A stretch of 64,000 nucleotides of DNA from Parablautia intestinalis (GTDB lineage Bacteria > Bacillota > Clostridia > Lachnospirales > Lachnospiraceae), in contig RAYQ01000011.1 of NCBI GenBank assembly GCA_003612395.1, forward strand, positions 1 through 64,000. Direction: 5' to 3'. Positions 16,584-25,021 of the stretch are shown here, one piece after another (position 1 is the first letter of the stretch; each line of letters opens with the position of its first letter). The notes under the pieces are model-generated. The model did no database searches. It was given only the letters and a program-made list of their open reading frames with translations, and had not been told where the DNA came from. The position numbers and the translations under genes are program-made.

Positions 16584-17843
16584 ATGAAAACAAAATGGAT
16601 ATGTATGATACTTATGCTTGCTTTGGCGCTTAATCTGTCGGCCTGCGGGAACAGACAGGAGAATGGAAACAGCTCTGAAAATGGAATCATAAACATTGAG
16701 CCGCAATCCGTAGAAGATGATTCATCGGAAAATACCGGAAATGAAAGCAGCGAAATGAACGTGATCGATCTGCAGGATAACGGTACAGATAAAAATATTA
16801 TGGCGGTCAGCACGGTTAAGGATTCCGCTTTTTCAGGAAAGGTCAGCGGCTGCTATTATGCCGGTGGAAACCGGATTATCGTTGCGGCGGATAAACTTTA
16901 TCTTTATGATATGGGGACAGGCGAAACAATCGGGAGTGCGGATATTTCCATGGAAGATTTATGCGTACAGACCTTTACAGACGGCTACTTTGTTGTGGGC
17001 CAGGGAAAGGCTGGCGGCGGTAACGGTTCATTTGCTGCATCAGAAAGCGATGGTATCAATGGATACATACTGAATAAGGACTTTGCTGTTCAGGATACCA
17101 TTTCCTTTAGTGGATTATTAAGTGACGATTTTATTGTACAGATCACAGGGATCGCTGTTTCACAGGACGGAAAACAGGTTGCTTTCGGCGGTCTTCAGGG
17201 GCTTTACCTTTATGATATTTCTTCCCGGAAGGTTCGTACCATTCTGAACTATTCCGAAGAAGGCACGGCAGGTAATATGCAGATTGCAACCATGGACAGC
17301 CTTACCTTTACGGGGAACAACACATTAGTCTATGTAGGCATGGCTACAGATACCTCCATTGGCGGGGATGGAGTCAGTGTTTATGGTACAGTATCCACAG
17401 ACAGCGCAAATCTCACGATTACCAAAACGGGGGATTACAAGATAGATACGGAAGAAGTGCAAAAGGGCGGAAACCTGCTTATTATGCCCCAGAGCTTTGA
17501 CAAAAATAATGGAACCCTGCTGATGCTTGATACCATATCCAATAAAGAAAATACGATGTCGTTCTCAAGCCGCAGTGAGGGAAAAGATGGTATTTACTGC
17601 TCCGGGCAGGGAAAATATGTGGCTACTGCTATTTTGGAGGAAAGCAGTGTTACAATCAACATTTATGATACGGCATCGGGAAAAAGTATCCATACGGAAA
17701 CCGTTCAGGACAGCAACAGTACCTATTTTCTGCGTGTTCCACAGATTTTAATTTTGGATGAATCCGGCACCTGTATCGTTGTGCTTGGACGGGGTATTGA
17801 CGAGGTAAGCACCCTGATAACAACCTTTGGCTTTGTGGGGTAA
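16584..17843 (+). CDS. Lipoprotein with propeller-like repeats
   Basis: Protein of 419 residues. Signal peptide with lipobox LSAC (C21), then a serine/asparagine/glutamate-rich linker (about 22-80) and a repetitive beta-strand domain. Recurrent patterns such as KLYLYDMGTGETIG, GLYLYDISSRKVR and NIYDTASGKSIHTETV are typical of WD40/YVTN-like beta-propellers. It starts 2 bp after the preceding lipoprotein with an AGGAGG site inside that gene. It probably works at the outer membrane face with the ABC transporter encoded next. Confidence 0.82.
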   Translation: MKTKWICMILMLALALNLSACGNRQENGNSSENGIINIEPQSVEDDSSENTGNESSEMNVIDLQDNGTDKNIMAVSTVKDSAFSGKVSGCYYAGGNRIIVAADKLYLYDMGTGETIGSADISMEDLCVQTFTDGYFVVGQGKAGGGNGSFAASESDGINGYILNKDFAVQDTISFSGLLSDDFIVQITGIAVSQDGKQVAFGGLQGLYLYDISSRKVRTILNYSEEGTAGNMQIATMDSLTFTGNNTLVYVGMATDTSIGGDGVSVYGTVSTDSANLTITKTGDYKIDTEEVQKGGNLLIMPQSFDKNNGTLLMLDTISNKENTMSFSSRSEGKDGIYCSGQGKYVATAILEESSVTINIYDTASGKSIHTETVQDSNSTYFLRVPQILILDESGTCIVVLGRGIDEVSTLITTFGFVG

Positions 17844-17849
17844 TTCCTG

Positions 17850-18743
17850 ATGAAAATATCATTACGAAATGTTTCAAAGCAGTATAAGGGCAGGGGTGCC
17901 TTGGGCAAGTATGCCAAAGGCATATATGCCTTAAAGGATTTTACCACGGAACTTACGGAGGGTGTCTATGGGCTTTTGGGCGCTAACGGTGCGGGAAAGA
18001 CGACACTGATCAATATATTTGTGGGTATTTTGGGAAGCGATAGCGGAACGGTTTTGATTGACGGACAGGATGCAGGAACTTTGGGTAAGGACTTCCTGTC
18101 AAAAATTGGATATATGCCGCAATATCCTATCTTCTACCGGGATTTTACAGTGATGGATTTTCTGCTGTATATGTGTGCGCTGAAAGGAATCCCTGATAAG
18201 CAGGGAAAAAAACGGGTTTTGGAGCTTCTGGGCATTGTCAATCTTTCAGATGCTAAAGAGAAAAAGATAGGTGCCCTTTCCGGTGGTATGCGGCAGAGGG
18301 TCGGCATTGTCCAGGCGATGCTGGGCGATCCTGAAATTCTTATTTTGGATGAGCCGACAGCAGGGCTTGATCCCAGTGAACGTATCCGTTTCCGCAACCT
18401 GATCTCAAAATTCGCGCAGGGGCGGACAATTTTGCTGGCCACCCATATCGTTTCCGATGTGGAGTGTATCGCAAAGGAGATTATGATCTTAAAGGAAGGC
18501 TCCTTAATAACCCAGGGAACTATCGACACATTAGAACAGAATATCTATGGGAAAGTGTGGGAGGTGACAGTAAACGGGGAAGACGCTGCCAGACTTGGAA
18601 ACCAATATTATGTCAGCAATATGAAACAGCAGGGGGAACGCTTTTTAGTAAGAATCGTAAGCGATATGCTGCCAGCTTCAGACGCAGTAAAGGTTTCCCC
18701 TAACCTGGAAGATGTATTTTTGTATTATTTCCGTGGGCAATGA
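17850..18743 (+). CDS. ABC transporter ATP-binding protein
   Basis: Protein of 297 residues with Walker A GANGAGKTT, signature LSGGMRQRVGIVQAM, Walker B ILILDEPTAGLDP and H loop (LATHIVSDVE), plus a C-terminal extension of about 70 residues as in ABC-2 type ATPases. The start is 6 bp after the second lipoprotein. It would energise the two permeases at 18832 and 20153, giving a heteromeric transporter. After its stop a duplicated 14-bp sequence flanks a hairpin (18731-18815). Confidence 0.9.
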   Translation: MKISLRNVSKQYKGRGALGKYAKGIYALKDFTTELTEGVYGLLGANGAGKTTLINIFVGILGSDSGTVLIDGQDAGTLGKDFLSKIGYMPQYPIFYRDFTVMDFLLYMCALKGIPDKQGKKRVLELLGIVNLSDAKEKKIGALSGGMRQRVGIVQAMLGDPEILILDEPTAGLDPSERIRFRNLISKFAQGRTILLATHIVSDVECIAKEIMILKEGSLITQGTIDTLEQNIYGKVWEVTVNGEDAARLGNQYYVSNMKQQGERFLVRIVSDMLPASDAVKVSPNLEDVFLYYFRGQ

Positions 18744-18815
18744 GCCAAGCGGACATGCTTGCATGTCCATTTGGCGAATGCCGCGAGAGTCGCAAGACCC
18801 TCCGTGGGCAATGAG
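18731..18815 (+). repeat. Hairpin element flanked by 14-bp direct repeats
   Basis: CCGTGGGCAATGAG occurs at 18731-18744, spanning the stop codon of the ATPase gene, and again at 18802-18815. Between the copies lie GCCAAGCGGACATGC and its imperfect complement GCATGTCCATTTGGC, then a second short GC-rich dyad. The arrangement looks like an inserted palindromic unit with a target duplication or like a repeat expansion. Confidence 0.7.
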
Positions 18816-18831
18816 TTAAGGGAGAGATAAC

Positions 18832-20052
18832 ATGACACGCTTAATCAAATATGAATTTTACAAATTATTCTGCAAGCGGTCAATACTTGTTGTACTCATA
18901 TTGTTCAGTGTAGTAAACCTGTTCAAGATAAACAGCGAATTCCACTCGTATTCCTACCTGGCGGACGGAAATGACAGCCGCAGTTGGAACAGTGTGTATT
19001 GGCAGCTTTATGAGGATTACAGAGGGGAGATTACTGCTGAAAAAATCAATCATCTTCTTTCCATATATCAGCCGTTAGCAGACGCTACGGCTGATATGAC
19101 AGCAAGTACAGCCAAAGACAATCCGGATATGATGACGGGAAATATATACAGTGACCGGAATATCCTGGAAAAATACTATGTGGAGCCTATGGAATATTTC
19201 TATCATTATCGGACTTATGCGCTTCAAGTGGCAGAGAGAGCAAAAGAAAATGCCGATGTTTACAAAGAACGGGGGCAGACTTATGAAGCACGTAAAAACA
19301 GTGTGATCTATCACCTTTATTCCGGGCGGGGCATAAAAGCCTTTGCCTATGAGGAAATGTATAACTATTATCTGAACTATGATTTTTCGGGCATATTGGT
19401 TTTGCTTCTTTGTCTGTACGGGGTTGTCAGTACCTTTGTCTGCGAAAAGGAAACACAGATGGATATGCTGCTGCTGACAAATCCGGGCGGCGGTAAAAAG
19501 ACCACATTTGCTAAAATTACTGCGGCTTCTTTGTTTGTGATCAGTGTGGCAATATGGTTTTCTGTTGTGGATTATATTGGCTTTGTGTATTTCTTCGGAA
19601 CGGCGGAAGGAGGAAATCTTCCGCTGTATGCTGTCAGCAATTTCAGCACGGCTGCGGTAAACTGTAATTTGTGGCAATACGTGATTCTGTCCGCAGTGAT
19701 AAGGGCAGTCGGCGTATGGACGATGAGCATGGTGTTTCTATTGATTTCCTTGTTTGGGCGTAATGCTCTTGTTCCGTTTGTCGCTGATTTTGGAGCAGCC
19801 CTGTGTTTCATTATTACAGGTGCGTCGCAGAGCTGTTTCAGCAATGCCTGGCTCAAGATTATAAACCCATATTCGCTGCTTGCTAACCGTATACTATTTG
19901 GCAAGACCGAGTTTATTGGTTTTGCAGGATATCCGGTACAGAGTTTCCAGGCAGCAATTATTTTTGCCATAACCGTAGGGGTGGTTTCCATAACGGCAAT
20001 GATGATGCTTTCTAAAAGGAACTCCTATTGCCGGGAAAGGAGGATAGATTGA
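18832..20052 (+). CDS. ABC permease with large extracytoplasmic loop
   Basis: Protein of 406 residues. One helix near the N-terminus (about 18-32), then about 150 hydrophilic residues outside the membrane, then five to six helices from residue 185 onward, including a segment with VSTFVCEKETQMDMLLLTNPGG, which resembles the conserved ABC-2 loop. The start follows AAGGGAGAGATAAC. The first permease of the operon; it shares layout with the N-terminal part of the next gene, suggesting an ancient duplication and a heterodimeric membrane domain. Confidence 0.85.
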   Translation: MTRLIKYEFYKLFCKRSILVVLILFSVVNLFKINSEFHSYSYLADGNDSRSWNSVYWQLYEDYRGEITAEKINHLLSIYQPLADATADMTASTAKDNPDMMTGNIYSDRNILEKYYVEPMEYFYHYRTYALQVAERAKENADVYKERGQTYEARKNSVIYHLYSGRGIKAFAYEEMYNYYLNYDFSGILVLLLCLYGVVSTFVCEKETQMDMLLLTNPGGGKKTTFAKITAASLFVISVAIWFSVVDYIGFVYFFGTAEGGNLPLYAVSNFSTAAVNCNLWQYVILSAVIRAVGVWTMSMVFLLISLFGRNALVPFVADFGAALCFIITGASQSCFSNAWLKIINPYSLLANRILFGKTEFIGFAGYPVQSFQAAIIFAITVGVVSITAMMMLSKRNSYCRERRID

Positions 20053-20150
20053 AAAATCAGCCTGACGGCCGATTTTATCAATCACAAATTTGTGCTAAAG
20101 CGTTTTCAACGCTGCCCAAATTTGCGGGCTGTTGGCAAGAATGGAGGATA
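20036..20150 (+). repeat. Intercistronic double-hairpin element (copy 2)
   Basis: Starts with AAAGGAGGATAGATTGAAAA (the stop codon of the upstream permease lies inside) and ends with GAATGGAGGAT, the ribosome binding site of the next gene. First hairpin GATTGAAAAATC with GATTTTATCAATC; second part contains CACAAATTTGTG, AGCGTT/AACGCT and CCAAATTTG. It corresponds block by block to 14692-14776 on the other strand. Confidence 0.7.
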
Positions 20151-20152
20151 AA

Positions 20153-22162
20153 ATGTCTGGATTTTTGTACGAAGTAAAAAAGATCATGCTCTGTCAAAGG
20201 GGGCTGTTCTATATTGCCCTTGTCCTGCTCTTTGGCACGGTCTGGACTGCCTTGTCCGACAACCCTGTAGACATAGCGATGGAGCAGTATAAAAATGAAT
20301 ATGAATGGTATCTGGAAAAGGTAAATGGATACTGCACCGAGGAATCTTCTCTTTATCTGGAGCAGGAGGCGGAGCGGATTGCAAATGCGAAGGAGAGGCA
20401 GAACAGCCTTTTGGAGAATTACTATGACGGGAAGCTCAGTGAAAGTGAATACAAAAAAGAGAGCCGGGAAATAGAGAAGGTTCTGGAGCGTCAAAATGGA
20501 TTTGAGGTCATCTATCAGCAGTATCTCTATATCTGCGAAAATGTGGGGAACCGCTGTTTTCTCCAGACAAATGGATGGATGGGGCTTCTTGGCAAAGGTA
20601 CGCTTAATTTCATTCTCTTCCTTGGCATTTTGCTGATTGTTACGCCTGTTTTCTGTTCTGAGTACAGCAGCCAGATGGACACCCTGATCCTGACTGCAAG
20701 GGAGGGGCGAAAAAGCGCTCTGTATAAGCTGATCATTATGATTGCGGTTGTCCTTTTCTTATCGTTGTGTATCTCGCTTATTGAATACGGGTTTTACAGG
20801 TTCAAATACGGACTGCCGGACGGGGATTATCCGATTCAGAGTATCCGTTACTTTGCGGACAGCAGCAAGAGTATGTCGCTGTTGGAGGGATATGTATTGA
20901 TAGGGCTGCTCCGGATGTTTGGCGGTGTGTTTCTTACGATACTACTGATGTTCATTTCCGTTTTGGCAAAAAAGTATGCGGTCACCCTGCTTTCAGGTGC
21001 GGTGTCCGTGATTATTCCCTATATAGGCTTATCGAAAACCAGCATTTACCGTCTGCCTCTGCCGCTGCCGTTTCTGCTTGGAACAGACTTTTTTGCAGGG
21101 GACATTGTTATGAGCGATGCCCTGACGGGTGATGAGAAAATTATTTTTGCGGAGGTTGGCACGGTTACGCTGTTGACCCTGCTCTTTGTATCCGTGCTTT
21201 TGTGTACTTTGGCTGTTGTCTGGATTTTACGGCGCAATTCTAACAGATGGCTGATGAAATCAGGGCAAAAGAAGCGTGGGGCGGCTTTTGTTGTCATGTT
21301 TGGCCTGGCATTGGCAGTGACGGGATGTGCAGGCCGTGGAAAAACGGGAAGCGTTGTCTATAATTCATCGGCAGGCTATGACTGTATGGGATATGAAGTC
21401 ATACGGGATGCAGGGAATTTTGATTATTCTCTCAAAAATACTTCCACGGGGAAAACATATCCTTTAGCACGTTCCCCTATGTTTGGGGTATTTTCTGATG
21501 AAGAAGAAATATGTGCGTACTATGTGTGTCCGCCATATCTGTATTACACCACATCGGTTATGGAAAGCTATGTCAACCGGGTGGGAAACTATAACAGTAA
21601 TATAACGAAAGTGTCGGTTGTCGAGTTGAATCTGAATACCTTTGAGGAAAAAACAATCTTTGAGCAGATGACTAATTCCGGGCGTTCTCTTTTGGGCATT
21701 GACTATGAAACGGGGGATAAATGGAAGTTCCTGGATTTTCACCACGCCTTTTTCCTGAATGACGATAACCTGTTTTTCATTGGCAATGATGGCATAACAA
21801 AAGTAAACCGGTATACCAGAAAAACTGTAAAGCTCGACATTCCTGCAAACGGAAATATTTCATTCGATGGGGAAAGCATCTTTTACAAAAATGAACAGGG
21901 GGTTTTAACAAGATATGACGTTTCCAGTAATGAAACTTACACTTATGAAAATATAGTTGCATATGATTTCTGTATGGATGAGCAGTCAATCTATTATGTT
22001 TCCAGGACGGACGGCGGAGGCTTGTATTCCTGCGGCAAGGACGGGAATAATAAGGAATTGATCAGTCATATACCGGCAATGTCCGTTACCTGTGATACAG
22101 GCAATATTTATGTGTTATCAAAAGAAAGTGGTGAGGAAATCGCTTTGCCAAAAAGCCATTGA
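20153..22162 (+). CDS. ABC permease fused to a lipobox and a C-terminal propeller-like domain
   Basis: Protein of 669 residues. The first 370 residues are an ABC-2-like permease with a hydrophilic loop after the first helix (about 40-125) and five more helices. Then follows KKRGAAFVVMFGLALAVTGC, a sequence that reads like a lipoprotein signal peptide with lipobox VTGC and cysteine 392. The remaining 277 residues are an extracytoplasmic domain with repeats such as DNLFFIGNDGITKVNRYT, SIFYKNEQGVLTRYDVS and GGGLYSCGKDGNNKELI, similar to the DUF5050-type propeller blades. The start at 20153 follows GGAGGATAAA. It looks like a permease gene joined to a third lipoprotein gene. Confidence 0.85.
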   Translation: MSGFLYEVKKIMLCQRGLFYIALVLLFGTVWTALSDNPVDIAMEQYKNEYEWYLEKVNGYCTEESSLYLEQEAERIANAKERQNSLLENYYDGKLSESEYKKESREIEKVLERQNGFEVIYQQYLYICENVGNRCFLQTNGWMGLLGKGTLNFILFLGILLIVTPVFCSEYSSQMDTLILTAREGRKSALYKLIIMIAVVLFLSLCISLIEYGFYRFKYGLPDGDYPIQSIRYFADSSKSMSLLEGYVLIGLLRMFGGVFLTILLMFISVLAKKYAVTLLSGAVSVIIPYIGLSKTSIYRLPLPLPFLLGTDFFAGDIVMSDALTGDEKIIFAEVGTVTLLTLLFVSVLLCTLAVVWILRRNSNRWLMKSGQKKRGAAFVVMFGLALAVTGCAGRGKTGSVVYNSSAGYDCMGYEVIRDAGNFDYSLKNTSTGKTYPLARSPMFGVFSDEEEICAYYVCPPYLYYTTSVMESYVNRVGNYNSNITKVSVVELNLNTFEEKTIFEQMTNSGRSLLGIDYETGDKWKFLDFHHAFFLNDDNLFFIGNDGITKVNRYTRKTVKLDIPANGNISFDGESIFYKNEQGVLTRYDVSSNETYTYENIVAYDFCMDEQSIYYVSRTDGGGLYSCGKDGNNKELISHIPAMSVTCDTGNIYVLSKESGEEIALPKSH

Positions 22163-22251
22163 TTTATTCCGGATTGAGGAACAAATGCGGCAATGAACAG
22201 GAAACAATACGGAAAGAGGAAAAAACTCAGGAAGAGAAAGATTAAGTGGTT

Positions 22252-22365
22252 ATGATTGCGTATCTGCTGAGGACGATCGTCATACTGATACCAATTATAA
22301 TGATGATACTTATGGTTTGCGGATGTTTTTACATATTGATTATTATCACGCTTGGAAGCCACTAA
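22252..22365 (+). CDS. Possible 37-residue membrane peptide
   Basis: Small frame with one long hydrophobic segment (about 8-35, rich in I, L and M). It overlaps the end of a very basic 20-codon frame (MNRKQYGKRKKLRKRK). No clear ribosome binding site, but it is close behind the large permease operon. No family recognised. The last codons lie in the first of two near-identical 22-bp repeats. Confidence 0.35.
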   Translation: MIAYLLRTIVILIPIIMMILMVCGCFYILIIITLGSH

Positions 22366-22409
22366 AATTCACTGTATTATCACGCTTGAGAGCCACCACT
22401 ATATAGTGG
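22341..22409. repeat. Pair of 22-bp direct repeats and adjacent palindrome
   Basis: TATTATCACGCTTGGAAGCC plus AC at 22341-22362 recurs with two changed bases at 22375-22396. The second copy runs into the perfect palindrome CCACTATATAGTGG (22396-22409). The unit stands directly before the insertion-sequence debris at 22507. Confidence 0.6.
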
Positions 22410-22506
22410 CTGCATTAGTATATATTGATATGGCATGTCAGCCTCTTTTAAACTGTATTTCATGAAGGCGCATATCCTTCAAATACATTTTGAGGAGGTT
22501 TTCTTT

Positions 22507-22659
22507 ATGTTCAAGAAAACAAGAGTGAGGCAGATCATAGAGCAGCTTCAAAAAAATTTGAGTGATCGGGAAATTTCCGGTGTTCTTGGCGTCTCCCGGA
22601 ATTCTGCTGCGCGGATCAGGCAGGCTTCCGATGAGCGCCGCAAGGCTTGGAACACTTGA
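22507..22659 (+). pseudogene. IS21-type transposase N-terminal fragment
   Basis: Frame of 50 residues with a helix-turn-helix (VRQIIEQLQKNLSDREISGV then LGVSRNSAARIRQ) characteristic of the IstA N-terminus. It stops after 50 residues, so the catalytic domain is missing. The start has a good ribosome binding site (TTTGAGGAGG upstream). Together with the IstB fragment just downstream it represents an IS21-family element with a large deletion. Confidence 0.7.
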
Positions 22660-22686
22660 CTGTGAGGCGGGGGAATAAGCAGGGAT

Positions 22687-22830
22687 ATGATTGTCAATCC
22701 CGCTTCCATGGGCTTTGTAAGCGCTGACGCTAATCTGAGCATTACAGGAGCGAGAGGTGCAGGAAAAACGTACCTGTCATGTGTGCTTGGGGCAGAAGAG
22801 TGTAAACAGACTCTGCGGACCTGCTATTGA
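22687..22830 (+). pseudogene. IstB-like helper ATPase fragment
   Basis: Contains SITGARGAGKTYLSCVLGAE, the Walker A region of IS21 helper ATPases (IstB), then CKQTLRT. It is cut off at the junction with the IS3 remnant near 22828. Neither N- nor C-terminus is complete. Confidence 0.68.
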
Positions 22831-23116
22831 TAAAGTGAATATCCTGAAACGTGATTTTGGAACAGAAACCATCAACCCAAAATGGTGCACAGATATTACC
22901 TGCATCCATGTGCAGAAAGAAGGATGGACTTATCTGGCGTCTGTCATGGATTTGCGCAGCCGTAAAATCACCGGCTATGCCTATGGCATATCCATGACAG
23001 CGGAACCGGCAGTGAAAGCGGTAGAGAATGGCTACATGGAATCCTTCCATTCTGTACTGAAAAAGGAAAAAATATATCTTCATACGACTTCTTTTGTCCA
23101 AAGTATTGACATAGAT
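22828..23116 (+). mobile_element. IS3-family transposase (OrfB) remnant, copy A
   Basis: Encodes DKVNILKRDFGTETINPKWC, TDITCIHVQKEGWTYLAS and ITGYAYGISMTAEPAVKAVE, followed directly by GYMESFHSVLKKEKIYLHTT. In intact IS3-family integrases these two parts are separated by the second catalytic aspartate region, so about 50 residues are deleted. The 289-bp unit is about 97 percent identical, with no length difference, to 49872-50160. Both share the same internal deletion and the same right boundary (TTGACATAGAT). Confidence 0.82.
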
Positions 23117-23123
23117 CCAAACA

Positions 23124-23324
23124 TTGGTAGAACGCAATATGAGGAAGGAAGATTTGAGGCTTGCCGCCGGCCTTACCATCAATATGATCGCGAACATGGG
23201 AAAAGGAAAGTATATCAGCATGGAAACCCTGACAAAAATCTGTGAAACTTTAGATTGTGGCATTTCAGATGTGATACAGTTAGAACGTGAAGAAAAATGT
23301 ATTGATTCGACAGGCAATAACTGA
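23124..23324 (+). pseudogene. XRE/Cro-type HTH regulator, C-terminal fragment
   Basis: Reads ERNMRKEDLRLAAGLTINMI, ANMGKGKYISMETLTKICET and LDCGISDVIQLE, the second half of a small Cro/C1-type repressor of the kind carried on conjugative elements. The first helix is missing because the IS3 remnant joins at about 23117. No good start codon. Confidence 0.7.
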
Positions 23325-23340
23325 ATTTGTGACGCTCAAC

Positions 23341-23402
23341 TAAGCGTTTACTATTGAATCAACGCTTAAAATGTTCTAAATAGATTCTCTTTTTGATATA
23401 CT
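23341..23402 (+). promoter_or_regulatory. Inverted repeat and -10 box ahead of the XRE gene
   Basis: TAAGCGTT at 23341-23348 and AACGCTTA at 23361-23368 form a perfect 8-bp inverted repeat with 12-bp spacer. A possible -10 box TATACT lies at 23397-23402. The repeat may be the operator of the HTH protein encoded at 23436. Confidence 0.45.
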
Positions 23403-23435
23403 GCGGTTACAAATATAGCAAAGGAGATTTATTGT

Positions 23436-24170
23436 ATGGATCAGAAAAGAATAGGTGCATTTATTGCACAGTGCAGAAAAGAAAAAAATCTGACACAAAT
23501 GCAGATTGCTGAACTATTAGGGATTACCAATCAGGCAGTTTCTAAATGGGAAAACGGAAGAGGAATGCCGGATGTATCGCTTTTACAGCCTTTGTGTGAT
23601 GTTCTGGGTATTAGTTTGAATGAGCTTTTTTCGGGAGAGCATATATCAGCGGAGGAATACAAAGGAAAAGCGGAGGAAAATATTTCTAAGCTTTTTAAAG
23701 AAAAACAGATTGCTAATTTTAAGCCTGTAAAAAATGTATTCTCTATATGTGCTAACGTCACTTTGTTTGTAGCCGTGGCTGAATTAGCTATTGGCCTTGT
23801 TGGGAATTTTTTTAATTCAACTATATTGAAAGCTATGTTAATCAATGCTTCTGTATGGCTAATATTATTTTTGGCTTCAATAAGTAAACTGGCATATGAC
23901 AAGAAAAAATTGAAAACTCTGAAATATTCAGGCGCTTGTATGGACTGCGAAATAGAGGACATGATTCCGGCAGTGTGGATTAGAGTAGCAAACTACGTCA
24001 GCTGCAAAATAGTCTGTCGGTTCATTTATGAGGGTAAAGAACACAAAGCAGTAAGTAACTATTATGTTTTGTCACCATTTAAGCGAAAAGAAGATTTATA
24101 TGCGAATGTTTATATCTCCCCAAATAATCCTGCCAAATACAGTGTAGAGCTTTTTCAAACAGGCCGATAG
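23436..24170 (+). CDS. XRE-type regulator with C-terminal membrane domain
   Basis: Protein of 244 residues. The N-terminal Cro/C1-type HTH (about 7-62) is RIGAFIAQCRKEKNLTQMQI then LLGITNQAVSKWENGRGMPD. A linker (SGEHISAEEYKGKAEENISK) follows, two hydrophobic helices (about 103-128 and 132-150) and a C-terminal soluble domain with CMDCEIEDMIPAVWIRVANYV. The start follows AAAGGAGATTTATTGT. A DNA-binding protein tied to the membrane suggests direct sensing of envelope state. The first 80 residues closely resemble those of the HTH-ABC fusion at 60184. Confidence 0.85.
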   Translation: MDQKRIGAFIAQCRKEKNLTQMQIAELLGITNQAVSKWENGRGMPDVSLLQPLCDVLGISLNELFSGEHISAEEYKGKAEENISKLFKEKQIANFKPVKNVFSICANVTLFVAVAELAIGLVGNFFNSTILKAMLINASVWLILFLASISKLAYDKKKLKTLKYSGACMDCEIEDMIPAVWIRVANYVSCKIVCRFIYEGKEHKAVSNYYVLSPFKRKEDLYANVYISPNNPAKYSVELFQTGR

Positions 24171-24181
24171 TTTAGACATCC

Positions 24182-24598
24182 TTAAAAATCATATATACCT
24201 ATCCCAAACTGCCGGAACTCCGCATCAGACAGCTTGCTATAATTGATACCCAGCCGCTTGCAGTAAAGAGCAGCCTGTTTTTCAAGGGGTTTTCCCTTGA
24301 AATTTGCAACATCCTCCAAATCCTGCTTCAATTCTTCGGCAATGGCAGTTGGCGGTGCGCTTTCATTGTCAGACTTGTGTACAGTACGGATATCACGGAT
24401 GATTACACTTATATCGTCCTGTATCATGTGGCTGAAATATTCGTCATCCTCAATGTGTGCAGCCTGTAAAATCCGGAGGTGCGGGTCATCTTCCCCAGGG
24501 CGGTAGCGTTCTATAATTTCGTGCCGGACGGTATCAACAAGGGAAACGGTTACTTTTTTATTAACCTAATCTAAAGGCTGGCCGTCTGTCGGCAATGC
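24182..24598 (-). pseudogene. Unrecognised protein, interrupted by a stop codon
   Basis: The minus-strand frame of 139 codons contains VTVSLVDTVRHEIIERYRPG, HLRILQAAHIEDDEYFSHMI and a C-terminal half with LEKQAALYCKRLGINYSKLS ending in EFRQFGIGIYDF. A TAG interrupts it about 10 codons after its upstream edge and no start codon is found before that. It resembles accessory proteins of conjugative elements but no family name is justified. The intact downstream part could still be expressed from an internal ATG at 24427. Confidence 0.45.
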
Positions 24599-25021
24599 CT
24601 TTTTGTATTTTTGTTATAACAGATTCCCCACGGATGTCAAACGCCGAGGGCTTGGGGATATTATAAACCGGAAAGGCTGTGCTGGCAACAGTGAGTTTAC
24701 ATTTATTTATGGAAAGAATCCGCCTGAATCAGACGGGGTAAATGGCGGGGTAAACTGTGCAAAAGGGGTAAAAATCATAGGGTTGGGTAAAACCCCATAT
24801 AAAAGTTACCCCACCCTTAGAGTTTCTATTGTTTGTATCGGGGTGCGAACGAGGCGGGTGTCTCCTTCCCCGGCAGATACAGACACGGAAGGCCCACCAA
24901 GCCCGTAAACACGCAATGTCATTAACTTAACGGCCAAGCCATCCGTAGTGAAATAACCTCGTTAAATCATTGTATATAATCAATAAATATTCTATACTAT
25001 ATAGTGAGAAAAGAGGCTGGC
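24599..25021. other. Stretch without a supported gene
   Basis: Open frames here have no ribosome binding site and low-complexity translation. One contains the scrap NSEFTFIYGKNPPESDG, which looks like the tail of a plasmid- or element-borne protein, but this is not enough for a call. Confidence 0.4.

Noticed and set aside
19075-19677. Minus-strand frame of 200 codons
   Set aside because: It is antisense to the ABC permease at 18832 and has no coding features of its own.
22757-23245. Open frame of 162 codons through the IS debris
   Set aside because: It crosses the joints between IstB, IS3 and XRE fragments and is a mosaic of remnants, not a gene.
24603-24908. Open frame of 101 codons
   Set aside because: No ribosome binding site and no family resemblance; only a short scrap looks protein-like.
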